Position numbers and translations under genes: made by a program | The notes under the pieces: generated by a model | Database searches by the model: none | Told to the model about the DNA's origin: nothing | Seen by the model: the letters and a program-made list of their open reading frames with translations, nothing else | Shown: piece by piece, positions 1 to 8,355 of the stretch | Numbering within the stretch: position 1 is the first letter of the stretch | How the letters are laid out: the number at the start of each line of letters is the position of its first letter | Source: Yaniella flava | GTDB lineage: Bacteria; Actinomycetota; Actinomycetes; Actinomycetales; Micrococcaceae | Assembly: GCF_039529295.1 (NCBI RefSeq) | Contig: NZ_BAAAMN010000016.1 | Coordinates: 1-64,000 of the forward strand | DNA: 64,000 bases | Direction: 5' to 3'

Positions 1-863
1 AGTGCGGTCCCGCATGCTCGGTGGTGTGAGAGGTGGGTCGGGAAACCCGACCCACCTACTCGATTGCCGTCGAACAGTTCCGGCACGACGGCCTGGTGGA
101 CGAACCGGTGATTCGCAAGGCTCGGTGTGCCATGGACGTCAGTATGGTTGCCGGGTAGGCCAGCACTGAGATGTATGTGCCTGACGCGCTGGGCCCCAAC
201 GGCATGCTCAATATCTTCGGCGAGCTGGTAGATGGCCCCAACTTGTTCGGCGGCCTGTTGCAGGCTGGCTGGTGGAGCATCAAAGTGCAGGCTGAGCTGA
301 GCTAACCACGGGCGGTCTTTGAAGCTTTGGATAATGTCTTCGCGGTGATCACGTAGTCCGATGCCCAGGTGTGATGCCGCCAAAATACCGTCATCGCTGG
401 ATGTTTGTGGGGTGATCCGCAGCCCGATGACCGGCAGGGCGAGTGCGCCATCGCCAATCTGATCGACCCGATCCAATTCTGTAAAGCTATCCACGCTGAA
501 ACTGATATCGGCTTCTACGAGTTGGCGCAGCATGGCGCGGGAATTGGCTGCTGCATTGTGCACTATTTCGTGAGGGAGGAAGCCGCAGCGACGGGAAATG
601 ACGAGCTGGCTGGCAGACGCTGCCTGAACGCCCAGCCCACGAACCCGAATATGCTCCAGCACGCCGGGCAGCGTCATCTGCTCGAGGGTGACCGTGTGTG
701 CCACCCACTGCTCCGGATAGGCCTCAAACAGCTGTTCGATGAGCTGATCGAGGACGTTGAAATCTATCGCACCGAGTACCGGGGTGGTCTCGTTGAGGAG
801 CGGAGCGAGTTCTTTAATGGCCGTGGTGCGTTGCGCTGTGATCTGTGTCGCTGAAACCGTCAT
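1..863 (-). pseudogene. PLP-dependent decarboxylase (LysA/Y4yA-like), probably 3'-truncated
   Basis: The frame opens with ATG at 863 and runs leftwards off the window without a stop. It resembles fold-III PLP decarboxylases of the diaminopimelate/ornithine type. The protein contains an RGLGVQAAS stretch typical of the substrate-side barrel, a LSAGLPGNHTD segment matching the glycine-rich 'GGGLPVNY' loop, and VPELFDG, which in the family is followed by a 'VTEFGR' strand. Right after VPELFDGNR the similarity stops and the frame enters a perfect 12-bp hairpin at 31-57, so the C-terminal half with the catalytic Cys region is absent. I read this as a gene broken by deletion and now ended by a terminator-like hairpin. 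Because the left edge is cut, a frameshift with downstream continuation cannot be excluded. Its original substrate is unknown. Confidence 0.55.
31..57. terminator. Perfect 12-bp hairpin with AAA loop
   Basis: Arms 31-42 and 46-57 are exact reverse complements around a three-base loop. Neither side has a clear T-run, so it is terminator-like rather than a textbook intrinsic terminator. It lies inside the reading frame of the truncated decarboxylase. Confidence 0.5.
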
Positions 864-946
864 GCCCTGATCTTACGATGCAGGGTAGGACGCGATAAAA
901 ATTGGGTGACTCGTCAGAAAACGTGCATTGCGGTTATTGTCGAGAT

Positions 947-1315
947 ATGACACAGAATTATGAACCTGGCTCAGAGCAGTACCCCAGTGGTCAAAGCGAC
1001 CAGGGCTACGGCTGGCAACACCCACCCGGATACCCCGTGCCACCACAGAACCCCGAGGGGCAATCCGCTTCGACCACGTCGTTGGTGCTCGGCATTATCG
1101 GCCTGTTTACCTTCGGCATTATTTTGGGGCCGTTGGCGATCTATTTCGCGGTCAAAGCTGAACGCAATGGTGTCTCGGCGACCCCGGGCAAAGTCATCGG
1201 TTGGATTGTCACCATCTTGCACGGTCTTGGCATTCTCATCGGCATCATCGCGATGATTTTTGTCATCGCGGCGGCATCCTCGTCGTTATCGAATGCCGCG
1301 CTGCTGTTGTTGTGA
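947..1315 (+). CDS. Small DUF4190-like membrane protein
   Basis: A 122-residue protein. Residues 1 to about 35 are a Gln/Pro/Tyr/Gly-rich cytoplasmic tail. Two hydrophobic segments follow (LVLGIIGLFTFGIILGPLAIYF, and a second starting IGWIVTILHGLGILIG), separated by a short basic loop with KAERNG. This arrangement is typical of DUF4190 proteins of actinobacteria, which often sit at the cell envelope and have no assigned activity. I chose ATG 947; a TTG at 902 in frame would add 15 residues unlike the family. The gene converges with ssuC, whose stop lies 5 bp away. No function can be assigned. Confidence 0.7.
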   Translation: MTQNYEPGSEQYPSGQSDQGYGWQHPPGYPVPPQNPEGQSASTTSLVLGIIGLFTFGIILGPLAIYFAVKAERNGVSATPGKVIGWIVTILHGLGILIGIIAMIFVIAAASSSLSNAALLLL

Positions 1316-1320
1316 ACTTG

Positions 1321-2175
1321 TTAACTCCAGCGTGCGATGGCGCGTTTCTCGGCGAGACCCAAGAGGATGTCGGTGATTTTGCCGAGGACAGCCAACAATA
1401 TGATGGCTAAGATGAGCCGATCGGTTCGTCCGTTATTTTGCGAGTCGGTCAATAAGAACCCGAGCCCCATTGATGAGGCGATGAGTTCGGCAGCGACCAA
1501 GAACAACCAGGCTTGTGCTAGTGCCAACCGGAGCCCAGAGAAAATGGATGGTACGACGGCGGGCAGTTGGATGGTCTTGAACAGGCGGATGCCTTTATAT
1601 CCGAATGCGCGGCCGGCTTCGACCAGGTGTTGGTCCACGTGTTGTAGGCCCGCATAGAGCGTAGTGAAGACTGGGAAAAACGCGCCGATCGCGATGAGCG
1701 TGACCTTGGAATCTTCGCCAATCTGCATCCACAGAATGAGCAGCGGCACCCAGGCCAGTGAGGGCACGGCACGCAGCGCACCCAGGATGGGAGTCAGGAG
1801 TGCGTCGGCCCAGCGCGAGAGCCCTAGCACCGCACCGAAGATCATGCCGAGTACAGCACCGATGCCGAAACCAATCAGGACACGCTGGACCGAGATGCCG
1901 ATATGCATCCACAGGTCGCCGCGCTCCAGGAGCCCCACCGTGGCGTCGATGACGGCGCTGGGGGACGGCAACTGAACCGGGGTAAACAGCTCTGCTGCAG
2001 TGACCGCCCACCAGGCGATGAATAGCGCGATGGGTACGAGGAACCCGATGACAGGTTTGACGCCTTTGCGGTCGAGAAAGCGTGTTTTCTTAGCGGTCGG
2101 CGCCGGGCTGGTGCCGGCCTGGTCGAGGTTGGGCTTGTGCTGACTGGTGACGTCTGTTTTTTCGATGGTGGTCAT
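1321..2175 (-). CDS. ssuC: Sulfonate/nitrate/taurine-type ABC transporter permease (SsuC-like)
   Basis: A 284-residue integral membrane permease of the SsuC/TauC/NrtB family, forming the inner-membrane channel for alkanesulfonate-type import. An extended N-terminal cytoplasmic region (about 40 residues) precedes roughly six hydrophobic helices. The conserved cytoplasmic coupling loop reads EAGRAFGYKGIRLFKTIQLP, matching the EAA motif (EAA-x3-G) that docks on the ATPase. It is the last gene of ssuB-ssuA-ssuC and starts two bases after the ssuA stop, so translational coupling is likely. Control by the SAM-responsive leader ahead of ssuB is inferred. The exact substrate (sulfonate, taurine or other sulfur source) is not readable. 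Confidence 0.85.
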   Translation of the reverse strand: MTTIEKTDVTSQHKPNLDQAGTSPAPTAKKTRFLDRKGVKPVIGFLVPIALFIAWWAVTAAELFTPVQLPSPSAVIDATVGLLERGDLWMHIGISVQRVLIGFGIGAVLGMIFGAVLGLSRWADALLTPILGALRAVPSLAWVPLLILWMQIGEDSKVTLIAIGAFFPVFTTLYAGLQHVDQHLVEAGRAFGYKGIRLFKTIQLPAVVPSIFSGLRLALAQAWLFLVAAELIASSMGLGFLLTDSQNNGRTDRLILAIILLAVLGKITDILLGLAEKRAIARWS

Positions 2176-2177
2176 AT

Positions 2178-3161
2178 TTACTCAGCACTCTCCGCATTTT
2201 CGGCGAACTCGGGACGCAATAGGGTCTCGAGTGCTTCATCCACATTTTCCTGGTTATCGACATCACCGGAGGTCACGAAGATCGAGGAGATATTCGACAG
2301 CACCTCGGTCTGGTCTTCACCTGGAACCGGGCTGATATCGAAACCGGAACGCTCGTTGATGACGATTTCGGCGACGTCCTCTTCAATTTCGCCTTCATCA
2401 GCGAGCAATTGGGCGGTTTCTGCTGGATTCTCCAGCGCCCATTCGCGTGCACGCTCATAGGTATCGACAACCGTTTGTGCCACTTCAGGCGATTCTTCGA
2501 GGAAGGACTCAGTGGCGTTCAAAAACGAGTAGGTATTCAAGTCCACGTTGCGATAGAGGAATTCGGTATCGTCCTCGGCGCCGGCCATGATCGGATCCAG
2601 ACCAGCCCAGGCATCGACCGAACCGTTATTCAGCGCCGTGTAGCCATCTGCGTGCTGGACGTTTTGTACTTCGAGGTCATCGAGCTCGAGGCCAGCTTCT
2701 TCGACGGCTTGTACGAGGAAGAAGTACGGATCGGTTCCGCGAGTGGCCGCAACCGCGCGTCCTTGAAGATCCTCGACCGATTCGATGTCGGAGTCTTGCG
2801 GTACCACCAGGGCGGTCCATTCGACGTTGCCAACCACGCTGATGGTTTGGATCGGGGTGCCCGTCGAGCGGGCCAACAGTGCAGCGGAACCTGCGGTTGA
2901 GCCAACGTCGATGGCTTCTGCGCGCAGGTTCTCATTGGCGCGGTTCGAGCCGGCCGAGTATACCCATTCAACGTCGCCGTCGAGCTCTTCTTCTAACCAA
3001 CCCTGATCTTTGATAATCAGTGACAGTGGGTTGTAGGTGGCGTAGTCGATGCTCAGGGTTTCGGCTGCGGTCTCGGCTTCGGCGTTTTCACCGGCACAGG
3101 AGGTCAATGCCAGTGCGCCAGACAGGATCGCTGCGGACAGAGTTTTACGTGACAAGGACAT
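2178..3161 (-). CDS. ssuA: ABC transporter substrate-binding lipoprotein (SsuA-like)
   Basis: A 327-residue solute-binding protein of the NMT1/SsuA family. The signal peptide (basic MSLSRK, hydrophobic core) ends in a lipobox LALTSC with the lipidated Cys at residue 22, so it should be anchored on the outside of the membrane. The mature part has the two-lobed pattern of aliphatic-sulfonate binders, e.g. IDYATYNPLSLIIKDQGWLE and AWAGLDPIMAGAEDDT. A strong GGAGG lies seven bases before ATG 3161. It sits between the ATPase and permease genes in one operon, two bases from each. The ligand is inferred from family and SAM-riboswitch context. Confidence 0.85.
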   Translation of the reverse strand: MSLSRKTLSAAILSGALALTSCAGENAEAETAAETLSIDYATYNPLSLIIKDQGWLEEELDGDVEWVYSAGSNRANENLRAEAIDVGSTAGSAALLARSTGTPIQTISVVGNVEWTALVVPQDSDIESVEDLQGRAVAATRGTDPYFFLVQAVEEAGLELDDLEVQNVQHADGYTALNNGSVDAWAGLDPIMAGAEDDTEFLYRNVDLNTYSFLNATESFLEESPEVAQTVVDTYERAREWALENPAETAQLLADEGEIEEDVAEIVINERSGFDISPVPGEDQTEVLSNISSIFVTSGDVDNQENVDEALETLLRPEFAENAESAE

Positions 3162-3163
3162 GG

Positions 3164-3958
3164 TTATACCTCCGAGGTTGCAAGTGTTTCGACGCCGAGG
3201 CCGGTCAGCAGTTGTTTCCGCAGCGAGACGAGCGCTGGGTCATGGCTAACACGTGGGCGTGGTACAGGTGGTGTGAAGATGTTGGCGATGGTTGCACCCT
3301 GGGTGTGGGGCGAGTCATCGAGCAGTACGATGCGGTCTGATAGCAGCAGTGCTTCGTCGACGTCGTGGGTGACCATGACGGTGGTCGTGCCGGTTTGTGC
3401 ATGCACATCCAACAGCAATTGCTGCATTTTGATGCGGGTCAGCGCATCGAGGGCGCCAAACGGTTCGTCGAGCAGCAGGATTTCTGGGTCACGCGCCATG
3501 GCGCGAGCCAATGATGCACGCTGGGCCATACCGCCCGAAATTTTCCGAGGACGATGCTCGGCGGCATCGGTGAGGCCAACCAGCTCAAGTAGTTCAGCCA
3601 CTCGCGCTCTACCCTCGGCCTTGGAGAGTCCGTCGGGCAAACCAATCGCGACGTTGTCTGCCACGGTGGCCCAGGGGAGGAGCCGAGGTTCCTGGAAACC
3701 CACCGCGCAGCGGGCGTCATATTCGTTGACTTCCGTGTTTTCGATCAGCACCTTGCCGGTGAAGCCGGTGTCGAGGCCACCGAGCGCGCGCAGCAGCGTG
3801 GATTTTCCAGAGCCAGAGGCCCCGATGATTGAGATGATCTCTGCGGCACCGATTTCGAGGTTCACTCCGGTCAAAATCTGGCGGGTTGAGCCATTGGTAC
3901 CGAAAGCGCGACCAACATTTCGGCAGGCAACGGCAGGGGTTGATACTGAATGCGTCAT
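3164..3958 (-). CDS. ssuB: Sulfonate-type ABC transporter ATP-binding protein (SsuB-like)
   Basis: A 264-residue ABC ATPase. Walker A is GASGSGKST (residues 46-53), the Q-loop lies in VGFQEPR near 89, the signature is ISGGMAQR near 137 and Walker B is LLLDEPFGALD near 157, followed by the switch His in VTHDVDEA. The SGGM/Q and PFGALD wording is typical of the nitrate/sulfonate/taurine class. I prefer ATG 3958, with GGAG about ten bases upstream; an in-frame start at 3994 would place the first codons inside the riboswitch-like element. It is the first gene of ssuBAC and lies about 20 bp after that element, a spacing that suits translational control. Confidence 0.87.
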   Translation of the reverse strand: MTHSVSTPAVACRNVGRAFGTNGSTRQILTGVNLEIGAAEIISIIGASGSGKSTLLRALGGLDTGFTGKVLIENTEVNEYDARCAVGFQEPRLLPWATVADNVAIGLPDGLSKAEGRARVAELLELVGLTDAAEHRPRKISGGMAQRASLARAMARDPEILLLDEPFGALDALTRIKMQQLLLDVHAQTGTTTVMVTHDVDEALLLSDRIVLLDDSPHTQGATIANIFTPPVPRPRVSHDPALVSLRKQLLTGLGVETLATSEV

Positions 3959-3977
3959 CAAGGATTCACTCCATCGA

Positions 3978-4062
3978 TCTCTTGGCATTAGCACCTGCCC
4001 CGCGGGGTGGTTGCTGCGACGTCAACGAGCCAAGTCTCTTAGTCGCTCTGGATGGTTACGAA
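3978..4062 (-). ncRNA. SAM riboswitch (SAM-I/IV-variant-like) leader of ssuBAC
   Basis: Read on the minus strand, the leader contains CCATCCAGAG, then GCGAC, then GCTCGTTGAC, GTCGC, AGCAACC, a CCCCGCGGGG hairpin, AGGTGCTAATG and a closing CCAAG. These match the conserved core of actinobacterial S-box-type elements. Paired arms GCGAC/GTCGC and CTTGG/CCAAG correspond to GCGGC/GCCGC and TCTGG/CCAGA in the second copy at 5745-5824. Such compensatory changes show selection on RNA structure. The element ends just before the ssuB ribosome binding site. SAM-binding subclass assignment is from memory of the consensus. Confidence 0.78.
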
Positions 4063-4120
4063 GCACAAGCTTAGACGAACCTGCACGGAAAAGGGAAATG
4101 CACCCGTCATATGCTTAACG

Positions 4121-4153
4121 AAAAATGCCAGGGAGTCGCGTCCTCCCTGGCAT
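4121..4153 (-). terminator. Rho-independent terminator of the amino-acid permease gene
   Basis: Inverted repeat ATGCCAGGGA / TCCCTGGCAT followed on the minus strand by five T residues, about 15 bp after the stop of the permease gene. Confidence 0.85.
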
Positions 4154-4168
4154 CTTCGGATCGGTCGG

Positions 4169-5626
4169 TTATGCGCGGTCGGTTTTTGCCTGGCGCCGGT
4201 TTTCGACGATCGCCAGCACCTCGTCGCCTGCGTTTGGCCCGGGTTTTACACCGGTCGGTACACGGAAGAAGAACAGCGCGCCGATGCCCCACCAGATGGC
4301 GAAGATCAGCCACGGCTGCCAGTCAAGCGCCGAAGGCATGCCCGGTAGGTACACGCTGAACAGTGCACCGGTGAGCACAGTCGCGGTCCAGCCGATGAGT
4401 TCACCACCGCGGCCCTTGCCACCAATGCGCAGCGGGCGGTCCATGCCGGGATCGCGACGACGCAGCACGATAAAGATGACCGAGACCATGAAGTAGGCGA
4501 TGATAATCGATGGTGCACCGGAATCGACCAGCCAGGTCAGCATGTTTTCGCCAAAGAAGGGCGCCAGCAAAGAGAGTCCACCGATGAAGTACAACGCGTT
4601 GGCCGGAGTCCGATATTTGGGGTGCAGCTGACCAAACCAGGCAGGCAACATCCCGGTGCGCGCCATCGAATAAACCAGCCGGGAAGCCCCCAGCATCAGC
4701 GAGTTCCACGAGGTCAAAATCCCCGCGATACCACCAGCAATGAGAATGTTTGCCATCAACTGGGAATTGAATAAGGAACCGAAGGCATCGGCGACCGCAA
4801 TATCCGCTTGGGCAAGCTCATCTCCGCTCATCGCCGACGACGTCGTGACCACAACCATGATGTACCAAATGGTGGCCATCGCAACCGAGATAATCACGAG
4901 ACGACCAATTTTACGAGCAGGGACGTTGACTTCTTCGGCAGACTGCGGGATCACATCGAAACCGATAAACAAGAACGGAATGGCGATGAGCACCGTGAAG
5001 AATCCTGCCGTCCCCGGAGTAAAGAACGGTTCCATATTGCCAGCATCACCGCGGGTGGCCGAGCCGAAAATCATCAAGATGCCGACGACGATCAAGAAGA
5101 TCACGGTGAAGTTTTGCGCTATCGACGCCTGCTTGACGCCCCGCACGTTGAGCCACGTGATGACCAACGCGCCAGCTACGCCGATAAGCGCCCATGTTAG
5201 GTGGACGGTATCACCGGCAATGTCCCACATGGGCAGCGCATTGATCTCGGGAAAAATATAGGCGACCGTTCGCGGGAAGGCCACCGCTTCAAAGGCCACA
5301 ATGGTGACGTAGCCGCCCACCAGCGCCCAGGAACCGATGAACGCAAACCGCGGGCCCAATCCTCGCAACACGTACTGGTGCACACCACCGGCAAGTGGCA
5401 TGGCCGAGGTCAGTTCCGAATACACCAGCCCGACCACCGCCATAATCGCGCCACCCACCACTATGGCGGCGACTGCACCCATGGTGCCGGCCTCTTGAAT
5501 CCAGCCACCGGTCAGGACAACCCAACCGAAACCGATCATCGCGCCGAACCCGAGGGCGAGCGCATCAATATTGGTCAGCGTCTTCGCCAGCTTTACCGGC
5601 TGCTGCCCCGACTCTTTCGATGACAT
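4169..5626 (-). CDS. APC-family amino-acid permease
   Basis: A 485-residue permease of the amino acid-polyamine-organocation superfamily with about 12 hydrophobic helices. The first helix region carries ALALGFGAMIGFGWVVLTGGW, i.e. the G-x-G unwound segment (GAMIGFGW) that binds the amino-acid backbone in LeuT-fold APC transporters. Further family hallmarks are PLAGGVHQYVLRGLGPRFAF and VPARKIGRLVIISVA. It is transcribed alone on the minus strand, towards the ssu operon, and is separated from it by a strong terminator. The divergent neighbour is the riboswitch-controlled monooxygenase. Co-localisation with sulfur genes hints at a sulfur or organic-amine substrate, but nothing in the sequence proves it. 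Confidence 0.82.
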   Translation of the reverse strand: MSSKESGQQPVKLAKTLTNIDALALGFGAMIGFGWVVLTGGWIQEAGTMGAVAAIVVGGAIMAVVGLVYSELTSAMPLAGGVHQYVLRGLGPRFAFIGSWALVGGYVTIVAFEAVAFPRTVAYIFPEINALPMWDIAGDTVHLTWALIGVAGALVITWLNVRGVKQASIAQNFTVIFLIVVGILMIFGSATRGDAGNMEPFFTPGTAGFFTVLIAIPFLFIGFDVIPQSAEEVNVPARKIGRLVIISVAMATIWYIMVVVTTSSAMSGDELAQADIAVADAFGSLFNSQLMANILIAGGIAGILTSWNSLMLGASRLVYSMARTGMLPAWFGQLHPKYRTPANALYFIGGLSLLAPFFGENMLTWLVDSGAPSIIIAYFMVSVIFIVLRRRDPGMDRPLRIGGKGRGGELIGWTATVLTGALFSVYLPGMPSALDWQPWLIFAIWWGIGALFFFRVPTGVKPGPNAGDEVLAIVENRRQAKTDRA

Positions 5627-5744
5627 GCTGTTACCTTTCTCATAAATTCACTTCCTCAGCCTAGGACAGCATTAGCGCTTATCAGCGTAATGTTGTGACA
5701 TTGCAGCTGGCAATGTTGCTCACATCTGTGTTTGAATCAGGTGT

Positions 5745-5824
5745 GTAACCCATCCAGAGCGGCTAAGAGATCTGGCTCGTTGACGCCGCAGCAACCACAC
5801 AGAGTGCAGGTGCTACCGCCAGAA
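5745..5824 (+). ncRNA. SAM riboswitch (SAM-I/IV-variant-like) leader of the flavin monooxygenase
   Basis: Contains CCATCCAGAGCGGCTAAGAG, GGCTCGTTGACGCCGC, AGCAACC and AGGTGCTACCGCCAGA. Arms GCGGC/GCCGC and TCTGG/CCAGA pair, and both helices are changed but still paired in the copy at 3978-4062. The element stops about nine bases before the AGGAG that serves the GTG start at 5846, suggesting that the ligand controls ribosome access. An open frame from 5732 runs straight through it and is not a real N-terminus. Confidence 0.8.
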
Positions 5825-5845
5825 CCGATGGAAGGAGAACTCATC

Positions 5846-7234
5846 GTGTCATCAAATCGCCAAATTCTCTTTAACGCCTTCGATATGAACTGTGTCGGGC
5901 ACCAATCACCAGGCCTGTGGCGTCATCCGCAGGATCACTCCCGCGATTACAACAAGCTTTCCTACTGGACCCAGCTAGCACAAACTCTTGAAAAGGGTCT
6001 GTTCGACGGGCTCTTCATTGCTGATGTGCTGGGCCCATATGATGTCTATGGCGACAACGCCAACGCCGCACTGACGTCCGGTGCTCAGGTCCCGGTCAAT
6101 GACCCATTCCTACTGGTCTCCGCGATGGCCGCGGTCACCAAGAACCTGGGTTTTGGTATCACCGCGGGTACGTCGTATGAACATCCCTTCCCGTTTGCGC
6201 GTCGTCTTGCCACCCTGGACCACGTCACCGACGGCCGTGTGGGCTGGAACGTCGTGACCGGGTACTTACCATCGGCCGCCCGCAACATGGGCAATGACGA
6301 CCAGATGGAACACGATCGCCGCTACGAGCACGCTGATGAGTATCTCGAAGTGATTTACAAGCTGCTTGAAGGCTCTTGGGAAGACGATGCTGTGCAGGTC
6401 GACCGTGAGAACAACGTGTTCACCGACCCGGCCAAGGTGCACAATATTGAACACGAAGGTGGATTCTTCAAAGTACCGGGTGCAGCGGTTACCGAGCCAT
6501 CGGCCCAGCGAACCCCGGTCATTTACCAGGCGGGCGCCTCAACGCGCGGTCGTGCCTTCGGGGCAAAACATGCTGAAGCGACCTTTATTAACTCACCAAC
6601 CACGCAGCTGCAAGCTCAGTCTGTTGCAAAGACTCGCGAAGAACTCGTCAAAGCTGGACGCGATCCTTACGACATTCGAATCTTTGGCATGCAGACCATC
6701 ATTACCGCTGCGACGGATGAAGCTGCCTGGGAGAAGTACCGGGATCTCGCACAGTATGCGGATGTTGAAGGTGCGCTATCGCTCATGTCGGGGTGGATGG
6801 GTACCGACTTCTCGAAATACGATTTGGATGCTCCGATTGGTCATATCGAATCCAACGCCATCCAGTCAGCTGCGGAAACGTTCCGTAAGGCTTCCGGTGA
6901 TGGCGAAGAATGGACTGTCCGGAAACTGGCCGAATGGGTTGGTGTCGGGGGCTTCGGGCCAATTCTGGTTGGCTCCGGCGCCACGGTAGCCGAAGAGCTC
7001 ATTCGTATCCAAGACGAAGCCGACATCGACGGTTTCAACCTGGCGTACCACATCACCCCGGGCACATTCGAAGACATCGTCGAGTACGTTGTCCCAGAGC
7101 TGCAGGCCCGCGGACGGTACAAAACCCAATACACCGAAGGCACGCTGCGTCATAAACTCTTTGGTCGCGGCGACTACCTACCCGACACCCACGTCGGTGC
7201 CAGCTATAAGCTCGGTGCAAAAGCAGCGGTATAA
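5846..7234 (+). CDS. FMN-dependent monooxygenase, NtaA/SnaA/DszA family (sulfur-source or related)
   Basis: A 462-residue LLM-class flavin monooxygenase. Typical segments are RQILFNAFDMNCVGHQSPGLW, DGLFIADVLGPYDVY, SYEHPFPFARRLATLDHVT, GRVGWNVVTGYL and VIYQAGASTRGRAFGAKHAE; these are landmarks of the nitrilotriacetate/dibenzothiophene-sulfone monooxygenase branch, which uses reduced FMN and O2 to cleave C-N or C-S bonds in the cytoplasm. Start GTG 5846 is fixed by AGGAG eight bases upstream and by the riboswitch occupying the preceding sequence. It is monocistronic. The SAM-type leader and the ssu-like transporter nearby point to desulfurisation of an organosulfur compound. A flavin reductase is not encoded nearby. 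Substrate unknown. Confidence 0.85.
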   Translation: MSSNRQILFNAFDMNCVGHQSPGLWRHPQDHSRDYNKLSYWTQLAQTLEKGLFDGLFIADVLGPYDVYGDNANAALTSGAQVPVNDPFLLVSAMAAVTKNLGFGITAGTSYEHPFPFARRLATLDHVTDGRVGWNVVTGYLPSAARNMGNDDQMEHDRRYEHADEYLEVIYKLLEGSWEDDAVQVDRENNVFTDPAKVHNIEHEGGFFKVPGAAVTEPSAQRTPVIYQAGASTRGRAFGAKHAEATFINSPTTQLQAQSVAKTREELVKAGRDPYDIRIFGMQTIITAATDEAAWEKYRDLAQYADVEGALSLMSGWMGTDFSKYDLDAPIGHIESNAIQSAAETFRKASGDGEEWTVRKLAEWVGVGGFGPILVGSGATVAEELIRIQDEADIDGFNLAYHITPGTFEDIVEYVVPELQARGRYKTQYTEGTLRHKLFGRGDYLPDTHVGASYKLGAKAAV

Positions 7235-7257
7235 CGCGGTAGCTCTCCGAAGACAGC

Positions 7258-7297
7258 ACTGCCCCACAAACCTGATGCTCGAGGTCGGTGGGGCGGT
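7258..7297. terminator. Hairpin between convergent genes
   Basis: GCCCCAC and GTGGGGC arms with a 20-base loop, between the monooxygenase stop and the aldo/keto reductase stop. There is no T-run, so it is only a possible bidirectional terminator. Confidence 0.4.
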
Positions 7298-7310
7298 GTG
7301 TCGAAGACGT

Positions 7311-8252
7311 TTATGTAAACGCCTTGGACGCGGTATCGAGTTGTTGTACTTCGTCGTTAGTCAGTTGCAGATCGGCTGCTGCGATCAGCGCTGGCAGCTG
7401 GTCTACGTTGGATGCGGATGCCACGGGCGCGGTCACACCCTTGGCCAATAACCATGCGAGCGATATGGTTGCGGGTTCCACGGAGTGCACCCCAGCAATT
7501 TCAACCACCGCGTTGACGACGTTGAGCGCCTCATCGGTGATCAGGTCTTCGGCGAAGCCCTGGCGTGCTTTGCCTTCGATGTCAGCTTTGGAACGGTATT
7601 TACCGGTCAAAACACCAGACGCCAGTGCAAAGAACGGGAAGACCGCGGCATTGAATTCTGTAGCGATAGGGCGGTAGCCCTGCTCGTAGTCCTTGCGGTG
7701 GATCAAGTTGTACTGCGGCTGGATAGCCACCGGCACCGTGAGGCCTTCAGCCTTCGCGGTTTCAAACCATTCACGCATGCGCTCAGGTGAGAAGTTGGAT
7801 AGCGCGAGGTGCTTGACGCGGCCGGACTCCACCAAGCTGTGGGCATGGCGTACCTGGTCGATGATCGTAACGTTTTCGTCATCGTAGTGGGCGTAGTAGA
7901 TGTCCACGTGGTCGGTCTGCAAACGTTTCAGGGAGTCATCGAGTGCGGCCTCGACGTTGTCTTCGCTGAGCCCGGGACGAGTCGGTAAGCCCCCGACTTT
8001 GGTCGCGATGATGACCTGATCGCGGTTCCCGCGGGCGGCAAGCCATTCGCCAATAACCTTTTCGGATTCGCCGTCCTCATGCCCTTCGGCCCACACCGAG
8101 TACAGGTCGGCGGTATCGATGAAGTTGCCGCCGGCAGCAACGAACTCATCCAGTACTTTAAACGATGCGTCACGGTCTGACGTCCAGCCGAAGGTGTTGC
8201 CTCCGAGGTTCAATGGAAAGACGTCGAGATGTGTGTTTGGGATGCGGGCCAT
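7311..8252 (-). CDS. Aldo/keto reductase
   Basis: A 313-residue NADPH-dependent aldo/keto reductase of the YajO/AKR11-13 type. The catalytic tetrad is visible: Asp and Tyr in FIDTADLYSVW, Lys in IIATKVGG and His in YYAHYDDENV. The cofactor-binding C-terminal part includes IQPQYNLIHR and PVASASNVDQLPAL. ATG 8252 is chosen because GGGAG lies five bases upstream; the alternative GTG at 8258 overlaps that site. It is divergent from the MarR regulator 8356-8850, with which it shares a 100-bp promoter region, so it is the likely MarR target. The carbonyl substrate is unknown. Confidence 0.85.
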   Translation of the reverse strand: MARIPNTHLDVFPLNLGGNTFGWTSDRDASFKVLDEFVAAGGNFIDTADLYSVWAEGHEDGESEKVIGEWLAARGNRDQVIIATKVGGLPTRPGLSEDNVEAALDDSLKRLQTDHVDIYYAHYDDENVTIIDQVRHAHSLVESGRVKHLALSNFSPERMREWFETAKAEGLTVPVAIQPQYNLIHRKDYEQGYRPIATEFNAAVFPFFALASGVLTGKYRSKADIEGKARQGFAEDLITDEALNVVNAVVEIAGVHSVEPATISLAWLLAKGVTAPVASASNVDQLPALIAAADLQLTNDEVQQLDTASKAFT

Positions 8253-8290
8253 GTGCACTCCCTGAGCAGTAGGTGAGGCATGCAGAGATT

Positions 8291-8341
8291 TTACTTGCGA
8301 TGGAGACTAACTTAACTGAACTGACTTTCTGCGTCAAGTAA
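8291..8341. promoter_or_regulatory. Divergent promoter region with TTACTTG/CAAGTAA inverted repeat
   Basis: Two 7-bp arms, TTACTTG (8291-8297) and CAAGTAA (8335-8341), flank the spacer between the reductase and marR. It is a plausible MarR operator, but the spacing is long and the call is tentative. Confidence 0.3.
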
Positions 8342-8355
8342 TGTAGTCTAGCGAT

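Noticed and set aside
5732..5845. N-terminal extension of the flavin monooxygenase frame
   Set aside because: The stretch is the riboswitch-like element. The family homology and the AGGAG/GTG start begin at 5846.
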